Counted from the stretch's first letter, positions 1 to 6,200 are shown. The stretch is 6,729 bases of DNA from Minisyncoccota bacterium (GCA_021734725.1 JAIPIM010000224.1:1-6729), one strand, 5' to 3'. A program made the numbers and translations. The notes: generated from the letters alone by a model not told the origin.

Positions 1-704
1 ATAAGCGCGAGCATCTGCTCGGATACGACTTGGACCGGCGCATCTACCGGAATCGGCTGGTCGAGGCGACCGGTAGATTCCCGATAATTCGGGTCCTTGA
101 TTACGTGGTCACCTCGAATCATGTTCACCTGCTGGTGTATGCCCCACGCATGTCTGACCTGTCGGCGTTCATGAAATGGTTGCAGGGGACAACGGCAGGT
201 GACATCAATCGCCGGCAGAAGCGGGAAGGCGCCTTCTGGAAGGGGCGGTTTCATGCCACGCTTGTTGAGACGGGCAGCCATTTGTCGCGGTGCCTTTTTT
301 ACCTTGACATGAACATGGTCCGGGCAAAAGTGGTGCGGCATCCGGGGGAGTGGCAGTTCGGCGGTGCGCAGGAATTGCTTGGTCTGCGGCAACGCTACCG
401 GGTCATTGACCGCGAGTGGCTTCTGAGACTTCTTGTCGTTCCCGATATGTCGGAATTTCGGCAATGGTACTGCCAGACTCTCGACGAGCTTTGCCGGAAG
501 GGAGAACCTTACGCGAGCGAGTCCTTTTGGTCAAGGTCGCTGGCGGTTGGAAGCCGACAATGGATCGCAGGGCTTGTCGGGGACGATCGGGAGGCACAAA
601 GCTGTGTTGTTCCGTTGGGCTCAGGTGACAGCGGCACTTGCAAGCTGAACGTCACGCAGTCACTGTATCAGCGTCTGCTGAAACGATGGCAGAATAAGGC
701 ATGA
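1..704 (+). CDS. REP-associated tyrosine transposase (Y1/HUH family), 5' end cut by window
   Basis: This is a single-strand DNA transposase of the IS200/RAYT (Y1_Tnp) family, which nicks and rejoins hairpin-bearing DNA through a covalent phosphotyrosine. The frame is open from base 3, so the start lies outside the window; 233 residues are visible and perhaps 40-50 are missing. Counting from the lysine at base 3, the metal-binding HUH motif is SNHVHLLV (His40, His42). The likely catalytic tyrosine is Tyr100 in CLFYLDMNMVRA, the position where this family has Y-x-x-N-P-V-R-A. GAFWKGRFHATLVE (76-89) is also typical. The long C-terminal tail with RYRVID and RSLAVGS (178-184) resembles the larger RAYT subgroup rather than compact IS200 TnpA. 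RAYTs are usually single-copy, domesticated and flanked by their REP targets, and here an unusual perfect repeat pair starts 13 bp after the stop. The family call is firm; activity is unknown. Confidence 0.9.
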   Translation, partial: KREHLLGYDLDRRIYRNRLVEATGRFPIIRVLDYVVTSNHVHLLVYAPRMSDLSAFMKWLQGTTAGDINRRQKREGAFWKGRFHATLVETGSHLSRCLFYLDMNMVRAKVVRHPGEWQFGGAQELLGLRQRYRVIDREWLLRLLVVPDMSEFRQWYCQTLDELCRKGEPYASESFWSRSLAVGSRQWIAGLVGDDREAQSCVVPLGSGDSGTCKLNVTQSLYQRLLKRWQNKA

Positions 705-717
705 TGAGCTTAGAGCG

Positions 718-819
718 AATCAGCGTGCGGACTGCTTTGCCGGTAAGGCCCTTTTAAGGATAAATTATATGCATAACTCGCGCTAACATAGCGAGTAATA
801 TACGTACGTCCCCAAACAG
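718..819. repeat. 102-bp direct repeat, copy 1
   Basis: This is the first of two copies that match at every base I compared, from AATCAGCGTGCGGACTGC to CGTCCCCAAACAG. It begins 13 bp after the transposase stop. Inside are an AT-rich stretch with the palindrome ATGCAT (769-774), a bulged hairpin (776-796) and the palindrome ACGTACGT (802-809). The last seven bases are the heptamer CAAACAG. The placement next to a RAYT suggests a REP-like target or by-product of that enzyme, which is an inference. No GTAG or GGAG tetranucleotide, the usual REP signature, sits directly beside the hairpin. Confidence 0.95.
776..796. other. Bulged hairpin in repeat copy 1 (also at 892-912)
   Basis: ACTC and GCTA pair with TAGC and GAGT around the triloop ACA. 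Two extra bases (GC, 780-781) bulge from the 5' arm. An alternative fold pairs ACTCGC with GCGAGT around a 9-base loop. Imperfect AT-rich pairing can extend the stem outward. A short stem with a small bulge is the shape RAYT enzymes recognise in REP elements, but specificity here is unproven. Confidence 0.6.
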
Positions 820-968
820 TCGCAAACAGTACCAATCAGCGTGCGGACTGCTTTGCCGGTAAGGCCCTTTTAAGGATAAATTATATGCATAACTCGCGCT
901 AACATAGCGAGTAATATACGTACGTCCCCAAACAGGCTTCCAAACAGGTCATTCAAACAGTCAAACAG
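813..968 (+). repeat. Six CAAACAG heptamers, irregularly spaced
   Basis: Exact CAAACAG occurs at 813-819, 823-829, 929-935, 941-947, 954-960 and 962-968. Start-to-start spacing within the clusters is 10, then 12, 13 and 8 bp, so the copies are not held to a strict helical phase. The first heptamer in each cluster is the last seven bases of the 102-bp repeat; the others lie in unrelated sequence. Such an array could be a protein-binding or recombination target, or repeat decay linked to the neighbouring RAYT. Its function is unknown. Confidence 0.85.
834..935. repeat. 102-bp direct repeat, copy 2
   Basis: This is the second copy, offset by exactly 116 bp from the first and identical to it. 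The 14-bp spacer (820-833) itself contains one extra CAAACAG. The hairpin recurs at 892-912. Perfect identity over 102 bp implies a recent tandem duplication, active homogenisation, or an assembly artefact. Three further CAAACAG heptamers follow this copy, against one after copy 1. Confidence 0.95.
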
Positions 969-1062
969 GACAAAAGATTGCTGGACTGCCGCCGTTACCT
1001 GAAGCTGCCTGCTGTACTTGACGGACTTCGATGATAGCGAACAAATCCTTTGAGGGCAACGC
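969..1062. other. Intergenic stretch between repeats and beta-helix locus
   Basis: No gene, terminator or further repeat was seen here. TTGACG (1018-1023) resembles a -35 box, but the hexamer at 17-bp spacing (ACAAAT) is a poor -10. GAGGG (1052-1056) lies 6 bases before a TTG at 1063 and could serve as the ribosome binding site for the leader reading frame described next. Confidence 0.35.
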
Positions 1063-1335
1063 TTGAAGGCGGTCGATAAAGTAGACGCATCAATGAATAA
1101 CCTGAAGATTATTACAGGTTTTGCTATGGGCCTTTGCTGTGGGGGCTATTTGCTTTTGGCTGAAAAATCAGCAGTTGCGGTACAGGAAGATATCCAATTG
1201 TGCGAGGGAGAAAAGAAGAGGCCGTTAACAAATAGGTTCACATGGATGGCCTACGGCCGCCGGTTATTACCTTGGTGTTCGGCCCAGACTGTCAAACCGG
1301 GTCGCGGTATGGCCCTGCTGAGGACAATGATATGA
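1063..1335 (+). other. Out-of-frame secretion leader, probable original 5' end of the beta-helix gene
   Basis: This frame runs from a TTG at 1063 (preceded by GAGGG, 6-base gap) and has an ATG at 1093. From the ATG it reads as a classical signal peptide: a short charged start (MNNLK), a hydrophobic core of about 18 residues (IITGFAMGLCCGGYLLLA), and a signal peptidase I site AVA at residues 27-29. After about codon 45 it turns into arginine- and tryptophan-rich sequence that overlaps the beta-helix frame and looks like nonsense. The beta-helix frame opens only after a TAG at 1233-1235. The simplest reading is that one base was gained or lost between about 1236 and 1258, separating leader from body. 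A sequencing error would look the same. A stand-alone 80-90 residue protein is less likely. Confidence 0.5.
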
Positions 1336-2822
1336 TTTCAGAGACCGGCTACATCGCTTACGAAGATTTTGGCGCGACCGGTGACGGCGTCAGTGACGAC
1401 TTACTCGCGATCGTGCAAACGCATGAGTACGCGAACGCGCACGGCTTGAGCGTCAGGACGAAACCCGGCGTGACGTACCATCTCGGCTCACAGGCGCTCA
1501 CGGCAATGATCGCCACCGACACTGATTGGACCAGTTCTCGCTTTACCATCGACGACACAAGGGTTGAGAACCACGGGGCCCCGCTCTTTGAAGTGCGTTC
1601 ACTATTGGAATCGGAGGATCTGCAGATCGACCGGCTTACGCGCGACCAGAAGCAGGTGGATGCGCGGCCCCAACGGGATTGTCATGTGCTTGTGGAAGAC
1701 GAAAACAGGAGGCTCTACATTCGACGTGGCCTGAATCAGAATACCGGTGTGCATCAGCAGGACAGCTTCATCCTTCACCGGGATGGCGCGATCGAAGGCG
1801 ATATCGACTGGGATTACGACGGTGTCACCCGTGTTGAAGCCTGTCCTATTGACGAGAAATGGCTCACTTTGCGAGGCGGCATTTTCACCACCTTCGCCAA
1901 CCGGATGAAGCAGGAGGTCGGGTACAATTACTGGGCTCGGAATATTGTGATCAGCCGCTCGAACACAGAGGTCGACGGTTTGACCCACTACGTGGTCGGC
2001 GAGACCGCCGTAGGACATCCCTATCGGGGCTTCCTGAGTGTTCGTCAATGCGCCAACATCACGCTGCGCAACTGCTTCGTCAGTGGACACAAGATCTACT
2101 CGACGATCGGTGTGGCGGGGAAGCTGGTCAACATGGGTTCGTACGACATTAACGCTAACAACGTGGTCAATTTCCATATGATCAACTGCCGGATGAATCA
2201 CATCTGCGACCGGACGCGCTGGGGCGTGATCGCCTCGAACTTCTGCAAGCACATCCTGCTCCAGAACTGTACCCTCTCCCGGATGGATACGCATATGGGC
2301 GTTTCCGGCACGTACACGATCCGCCATTGCACCCTGGGTCACATGGGGCTCAACGCCATCGGTCGAGGGAAGCTTACGCTGGAGGATTCCACCCTGTACA
2401 GCAGATCCTTGGTCAATTTCCGCAAGGACTACGGCAGCACCTGGGAGGGCGACCTTGTCATCCGCAACTGCCGCTGGGTACCGGACTGCGGTGACACGAC
2501 TTGGTCCTACATGATCGATCTGAACAACGACGGCATGCACGATTTCGGCTATCCCTGCACCATGCCCCGGGAGATAATTGTCGACGGGCTGTTCGTCGAC
2601 GACGGGAATCATCCTGCGGACTACCGGGGCATGTACTTCTTCACCGATCCCGATGGTGGTGGTGAAGACACCACGCCGGCAGTGGAACGCCCATTTCCGT
2701 ACGTGCCCTGCCAGAAGTTGAGGGTTCGCGGACTTATCACGGCCAGTGGCAAGAAGCCTCGCGTCTCACCTAATGACGAACTCGGGAAAAGCATAGTCAT
2801 GATCGAAGAGGGGGAGTCATGA
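1242..2822 (+). CDS. Right-handed parallel beta-helix protein, pectate-lyase-like (GH28-related)
   Basis: This 526-residue protein opens with the segment typical of pectate-lyase-superfamily proteins: YEDFGATGDGVSDD (40-53) followed by THEYANAHGLSV (60-71). Beta-helix rungs then recur with an aligned Asn-Cys step: LRNC (278), MINC (316), LQNC (343), IRHC (363), LEDS (383), IRNC (410), and weaker turns near 448 and 496. Steps are roughly 20-39 residues, giving an Asn/Cys ladder typical of stacked coils. Such proteins bind or cleave polysaccharides; I see no motif that assigns a substrate or catalytic residues, so a lyase or hydrolase activity is not claimed. ATG 1242 is the first start in frame, with only a weak AGG before it, and keeps the conserved-looking stretch GPDCQTGSRYGPA (14-26). 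ATG 1332 (Met31) is an alternative. Neither gives a signal peptide; one exists upstream in another frame. Confidence 0.8.
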   Translation: MDGLRPPVITLVFGPDCQTGSRYGPAEDNDMISETGYIAYEDFGATGDGVSDDLLAIVQTHEYANAHGLSVRTKPGVTYHLGSQALTAMIATDTDWTSSRFTIDDTRVENHGAPLFEVRSLLESEDLQIDRLTRDQKQVDARPQRDCHVLVEDENRRLYIRRGLNQNTGVHQQDSFILHRDGAIEGDIDWDYDGVTRVEACPIDEKWLTLRGGIFTTFANRMKQEVGYNYWARNIVISRSNTEVDGLTHYVVGETAVGHPYRGFLSVRQCANITLRNCFVSGHKIYSTIGVAGKLVNMGSYDINANNVVNFHMINCRMNHICDRTRWGVIASNFCKHILLQNCTLSRMDTHMGVSGTYTIRHCTLGHMGLNAIGRGKLTLEDSTLYSRSLVNFRKDYGSTWEGDLVIRNCRWVPDCGDTTWSYMIDLNNDGMHDFGYPCTMPREIIVDGLFVDDGNHPADYRGMYFFTDPDGGGEDTTPAVERPFPYVPCQKLRVRGLITASGKKPRVSPNDELGKSIVMIEEGES

Positions 2823-2920
2823 TTTCTGTGTGGATCAATTCACCGGAATCAGGGTGTGAGAGTGAGGCGAACCGAGCGTTCCAGACGACGCTTCGCAGCG
2901 CGTCTGAACGCAGAAGTTAG
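2819..2920 (+). CDS. Possible 33-residue ORF overlapping the beta-helix stop (ATGA)
   Basis: An ATG overlaps the TGA stop of the beta-helix gene in the arrangement ATGA, and a purine-rich GAGGGGGAG lies just before it, which would suit translational coupling. The frame (MISVWINSPESGCESEANRA and onward) ends after 33 codons at TAG 2918-2920, touching the 3' end of the synthetase gene on the other strand. It also contains the intergenic hairpin. The composition is not distinctive and no family is recognised. It may be the stub of a lost downstream operon gene, or chance. Confidence 0.15.
   Translation: MISVWINSPESGCESEANRAFQTTLRSASERRS
2878..2909. terminator. Hairpin between convergent genes, possible bidirectional terminator
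   Basis: CAGACG (2882-2887) pairs with CGTCTG (2901-2906). Inside, after a bulged A, CGCT pairs with AGCG. Outside, past a bulged C, GTT pairs with AAC. That gives about 13 base pairs with single-base bulges and a small loop. It lies in the 94-bp gap between the stops of the beta-helix gene and the asparagine synthetase gene. Neither strand has a U-tract after it, so a textbook intrinsic terminator is not shown; it may act with Rho or protect 3' ends. Confidence 0.5.
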
Positions 2921-4815
2921 CCCCTGATCTCGAACTGTTGACACCAGAGTTCAAAGACGAGCAGGCTCCATAGAACATAACTGTGGTCGGTGCGGTGCGT
3001 GCAATGATCGGAGATCATCTGCTCGACGAGATTCTGGTTGAAAAAGCCTCGTTTCTTGACGCTGGGGTCCAGGAGTACGTCCTTTAGTGTGTCATGCCAT
3101 TTTCCCCTGAACCAGTCGGCCAGCGGCACACCAAAGCCCATTTTTCTTCGTTTCCTGATAACTGGCGGGACAAGATCCCGGCATGCGTACAGAAGGATCC
3201 GTTTGCGGTGTTGCCACTGTTGCTTAAAACTCCATGGAAGGCGGCAGGCAAAGTCGACAATGCGATGATCCATGAAGGGGTTGCGCACTTCCAGGGAAGT
3301 GGCCATGGATGCCGTGTCCACCTTCGTCAAGATGTCATTGGGCAGATACGTAGTCAGATCCAGCATCGAACAGGTGTGACCCGTCGTACAAGTCTGTCCG
3401 GCTGGGAGTTGTCGTTCGAGATACCGTTTGGAAGGTTCGAATGATGCGCGCGCGAAACGTTCGCCGTACAATGCATGCTTGGCATTTTCCGTGATGCGGC
3501 TGATGATTTCCAGGTAGCGTTGATCCCGGGACACGACCGCCGCTTTACACACTCGCTGAAGTTTGCCGGAGAGTGTGCGCTCGGAGGGTCCCCTGGGCAG
3601 CAGCTTCGAAACGGCAGACGAAAGAAGGCGTCGAAACTCGAGAGGCAGCGCCTGTAGAAAGTTCATCCACTGCACAATCTGGTAGCGGTAGTAGCCGCCG
3701 AACAGTTCGTCCGCGCCGTCTCCGCTGAGTGCGACGGTTACATGTTGACGCGCAAACTGTGCCAGAAAGAAGGTGGGTAAAATCGAGGCGTCAGCGAATG
3801 GTTCCCCACAATGCCTGATCAGCCGAGGCACGAGTTCAAAGTGGCATGGATCCACCAGTTGCTCATGATGTATCGTTCCCAGGTGGACTGCCGCTTTGCG
3901 TGCATACGAGCGTTCATCGTAGTCCGCGTTTTCAAATCCAACAGTGTAGGTGTTGACCGGACGACCTGCTGTTTGCGCCATTAACCCTGAGATGATCGTT
4001 GAGTCGACGCCCCCGGACAGGAATCCGCCCAGCGGCACATCCGCCATCAAGCGCTCCTGCACACTCGTCTGAAGAAGCATGCGAAGTTCCCGTGCGCATT
4101 CGGCGAACTGTACGGGTTTCGTACACTCCTCTTGCGGCATGGTCCAATACCGCTTTGGTTCCGGTCTTTGATCGGGACGGTCGAGATCCAGCGTCAGGTA
4201 AGATGCAGGCGGCAATTTGAGAGCGTTGCTGAAAATTGTGTGTGGGGCTGGGACGTACTGATACGTTAGATAATCATGCACGGACTGTAAGCGAATATCC
4301 GGCGAAAAGCCCGGCACTGTCCGCAAGGCTTGTAATTCACTGGCAAAGATAAATGCCCCGTCGGTCGTTGCATAGACAAGAGGCTTCTGGCCCATTCGGT
4401 CGCGTGCAAGCAGGAGTTTTCGTTTGCGTTTATCGTATATGGCGAAAGCGAACATGCCTCGGAGGCAGTCAAGCATCGACGGTCCCATGCTGTCGTACAG
4501 GTGGACCAGCACTTCGGTGTCACATTGGGTACGGAAATCGTATCCTTGAGACTGCAGTTCTTTGCGTAATTCCAGATGATTGTAGATTTCGCCGTTGTAG
4601 CATACCCAGGTAGTCTTGTCTCGATTGCTCATGGGCTGGTGACCGCCGTGGACATCGATGACAGAGAGACGTCGGTGAGCCAATCCAACCGCGCCGTCGG
4701 CAAGCACGCCGCTGTCGTCCGGCCCACGATGCGTCAGGGCGTCGGTCATACGCTCAAGCGTGCATGTGTCAACCGGTTGGTCGGAATAGTGAATAATGCC
4801 GGCAATGCCGCACAT
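2917..4815 (-). CDS. asnB: Asparagine synthetase, glutamine-hydrolysing (AsnB family)
   Basis: This cytosolic enzyme releases ammonia from glutamine in an N-terminal class II amidotransferase domain and uses it to amidate an adenylated carboxylate, normally aspartate, in a C-terminal ATP-dependent domain. The 632 residues are full length for the family. Seen: catalytic Cys2 (MCGIAG), Arg49 (AHRRLSVID), YNGEIYN with Asn74 and Glu76, Asp99, the ATP pyrophosphatase loop SGGVDS (267-272), SGDGADELFGGY (364-375), LPNDILTKVDTASMATSLEV (491-510) and KMGFGVPLADWFRG (558-571). No key residue is missing. The start is supported by GGGAG seven bases upstream (4823-4827). It follows an AraC-type regulator on the same strand with a 95-bp gap. 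Homologues of this length also occur in exopolysaccharide and exosortase loci, where the amidated substrate may not be aspartate, so the family is certain but the physiological substrate is open. Confidence 0.95.
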   Translation of the reverse strand: MCGIAGIIHYSDQPVDTCTLERMTDALTHRGPDDSGVLADGAVGLAHRRLSVIDVHGGHQPMSNRDKTTWVCYNGEIYNHLELRKELQSQGYDFRTQCDTEVLVHLYDSMGPSMLDCLRGMFAFAIYDKRKRKLLLARDRMGQKPLVYATTDGAFIFASELQALRTVPGFSPDIRLQSVHDYLTYQYVPAPHTIFSNALKLPPASYLTLDLDRPDQRPEPKRYWTMPQEECTKPVQFAECARELRMLLQTSVQERLMADVPLGGFLSGGVDSTIISGLMAQTAGRPVNTYTVGFENADYDERSYARKAAVHLGTIHHEQLVDPCHFELVPRLIRHCGEPFADASILPTFFLAQFARQHVTVALSGDGADELFGGYYRYQIVQWMNFLQALPLEFRRLLSSAVSKLLPRGPSERTLSGKLQRVCKAAVVSRDQRYLEIISRITENAKHALYGERFARASFEPSKRYLERQLPAGQTCTTGHTCSMLDLTTYLPNDILTKVDTASMATSLEVRNPFMDHRIVDFACRLPWSFKQQWQHRKRILLYACRDLVPPVIRKRRKMGFGVPLADWFRGKWHDTLKDVLLDPSVKKRGFFNQNLVEQMISDHCTHRTDHSYVLWSLLVFELWCQQFEIRG

Positions 4816-4845
4816 GAAGTTGCTCCCGGATTAGATATTTCGCCA

Positions 4846-4864
4846 TGAGCGCGCAATGTGCTCA
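4846..4864. promoter_or_regulatory. Inverted repeat upstream of asparagine synthetase gene
   Basis: TGAGC and GCTCA flank nine bases, giving a 19-bp symmetric site centred about 40 bp before the synthetase start and within the 95-bp gap after the regulator gene. It could be an operator or a weak RNA hairpin. Five-base arms are short enough to occur by chance, and I found no convincing sigma-70 promoter beside it. Confidence 0.25.
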
Positions 4865-4910
4865 GCAAGTGTTAAGATGCGCATCAGCGACCGAACCGTT
4901 CATTGCCGGC

Positions 4911-5843
4911 TCACTGGCCGAGCGAGTTTGATGTTTGTGCTTGCTCCCGCCGACGCATTGTCGATGGGGGAATGCCGTGGAATCGTCGGTAGGCAGCCGA
5001 AAAATAGAGTTGGTTTTTCCATCCGGTCAATGCAGCAATTTCTTTAATTGAATGGTGTGTATCTGTCAGCAATTCTGTAGCACGGCGCATGCGAATGTCA
5101 ATCAACAGTTGGTGGATAGTGTGCCCCGTGGTCTGACGAAACAGTGTCGACAGATGGGATTCGGACAGACCTACCTGGGACGCTATGCTTGTCACACTCA
5201 AATCGGCATCGAAGTAGTGTGTCTGTATGAGGGCCAATGCTTGTGTGACGCACCGTTGTCCGTGACCGTGATGTCCACATGTTCCATTGTCGACGATTTC
5301 AGCGTAGGAGCAAAACAGGAGACGCAGCCATCCCAGCGCCCGTTCTTTGCCCCAACTGCCCGTTTTCAGGGCCGTTTCAACTTGGGTCATAATCGTGGCC
5401 GGCCGCGCCTGCAGCAATGTTTCCCAGCGAGACAGTTCACGCGCTGACAAAGCGGATCGGTTATCGCCATTCGAACTGCTGACGGATAAGGTTCCGTAGG
5501 CGGCCTCGTCCCCCGGCAGGTTCATAGTGACGACGGTCAGGTCCCTGTCCTGCGCAAGGTGCTTCACCGTCATATGCAGACAATTCGGGGGCACAATAAC
5601 GAGCGTCCCTGTGTCGTAAGCCACGGCGGGCTTTCCGGACGCCTCGAAAATGAGCTTGCCTTGGAGTGGACAAAACAGTTCCCAGGCTTCATGAGAGTGA
5701 TAGCCATGGCGCAATGGTCCGGCGCATTGTTTGCCTTCGACGAGGTGCATGCCCTCCGTGCTGTTCAATACCGTGTGGATGATCCTCAGTATCGTCCAGT
5801 CAAGGGAATCCTCTGCAGCTTTGCTGTGGTCATAGATTTTCAT
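4911..5843 (-). CDS. AraC-family transcriptional regulator with cupin sensor domain
   Basis: This 310-residue DNA-binding regulator has an N-terminal cupin-like effector domain (about 30-110; HGYHSHEAWELF at 46-57, then a small-residue-rich strand ending VIVPPNCLHM at 82-91). The C-terminal AraC/XylS domain has two helix-turn-helix units: the first around LSVTSIASQVGLSESHLSTL (215-234), the second around SIKEIAALTGW to YRRFHGIPP (265-293), with the family-typical F/Y-R-x-x-x-G-x-x-P spacing. Cupin-type members generally sense sugars or other small molecules; the ligand here is unknown. ATG 5843 is the first start after an in-frame TGA five codons upstream, but no clear Shine-Dalgarno precedes it. 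The synthetase gene follows 95 bp downstream, so co-transcription is plausible. It also lies divergent to a secreted-protein gene. A short histidine- and glycine-rich linker (GTCGHHGHGQ, 187-196) joins the domains. Confidence 0.92.
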   Translation of the reverse strand: MKIYDHSKAAEDSLDWTILRIIHTVLNSTEGMHLVEGKQCAGPLRHGYHSHEAWELFCPLQGKLIFEASGKPAVAYDTGTLVIVPPNCLHMTVKHLAQDRDLTVVTMNLPGDEAAYGTLSVSSSNGDNRSALSARELSRWETLLQARPATIMTQVETALKTGSWGKERALGWLRLLFCSYAEIVDNGTCGHHGHGQRCVTQALALIQTHYFDADLSVTSIASQVGLSESHLSTLFRQTTGHTIHQLLIDIRMRRATELLTDTHHSIKEIAALTGWKNQLYFSAAYRRFHGIPPSTMRRREQAQTSNSLGQ

Positions 5844-5857
5844 ATATGTAGAAAATC

Positions 5858-5874
5858 AGGGCGGCAATTGCCCT
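5858..5874. promoter_or_regulatory. Palindrome upstream of the AraC-type regulator, possible operator
   Basis: GGCAATTGCC (5863-5872) is a perfect 10-bp palindrome, and AGGGC with GCCCT form an alternative symmetric pair over 5858-5874. It sits 15-31 bp before the regulator start, in the leader or promoter. Autoregulation through this site is a reasonable guess. AraC-family proteins more often bind direct repeats, which weakens the case. Confidence 0.3.
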
Positions 5875-6065
5875 GTCCACTGTGGCCGTCCAAGAATAGT
5901 GTAAAGTAATGGCCAGTAAGCGCCGCGCAAGAAAGAATCGTATACCCGGGTGCTCATCGGCCGGCCATGGATAACGGCGGAACCTCAAGTTTGCATGCGG
6001 TCACGTGGGCATCCCGGAATAGCGATAAGTGACATGATTGCAAATAGCCGAGAACAGGATTGAGT

Positions 6066-6200
6066 ATGAGAAATGGGTCACAAAAATTCCGCGGACGGCT
6101 TTCATTAATCGGTGGCCTGTGCTATTTTCTTCTTTATTTTCCGAAAGCAGTTTTTTGTAACTTATCCCGCCGGGAAAATCGTACGGATTACGACTATTGA
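6066..6200 (+). CDS. Candidate 44-residue membrane or exported small protein
   Basis: ATG 6066 is preceded by AGGA (6056-6059) with a six-base gap, a better ribosome binding site than that of the larger gene downstream. The product starts basic (MRNGSQKFRGR), continues with a hydrophobic stretch (LSLIGGLCYFLLYFP), then KAVFC and a charged tail ending at TGA 6198-6200. That is the shape of a signal peptide or single-pass membrane segment. It is in the same frame as the secreted-protein gene that begins at 6309, with only this one stop between. It may be a real small protein, a leader peptide, or chance. No family is recognised. Confidence 0.3.
   Translation: MRNGSQKFRGRLSLIGGLCYFLLYFPKAVFCNLSRRENRTDYDY

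Noticed and set aside
718..968. Repeats with short spacers resembling a CRISPR array
   Set aside because: There are only two units, each 102 bp, with a 14-bp spacer; heptamer spacing is irregular and no cas gene is present.
1018..1046. Sigma-70 promoter TTGACG with 17-bp spacer
   Set aside because: The -10 hexamer ACAAAT matches only three of six consensus positions, and the start point would fall on the presumed ribosome binding site.
1207..1236. Programmed -1 frameshift joining the leader to the beta-helix frame
   Set aside because: The A-rich GGAGAAAAGAAG stretch is not a classical slippery heptamer, and a shift there would hit the TAG at 1233-1235. No slippery sequence lies in the usable interval after it.
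1859..2152. 97-codon plus-strand frame
   Set aside because: It overlaps the beta-helix gene in another frame, and its Arg/His-rich product resembles no family.
1602..2612. 336-codon open frame on the minus strand
   Set aside because: It is wholly antisense to the beta-helix gene, has a Val/His/Asp-rich composition typical of a mirror frame, and has no recognisable motif.
3094..3444. 116-codon plus-strand frame
   Set aside because: It is antisense to the asparagine synthetase gene, whose conserved motifs cover this stretch.
5052..5447. 131-codon plus-strand frame
   Set aside because: It is antisense to the helix-turn-helix and linker region of the AraC-type regulator and has no independent support.
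5909..5974. 21-codon basic ORF starting MASKRRARKNR
   Set aside because: It has no Shine-Dalgarno and is too short to judge; it lies where the regulator's promoter is expected.
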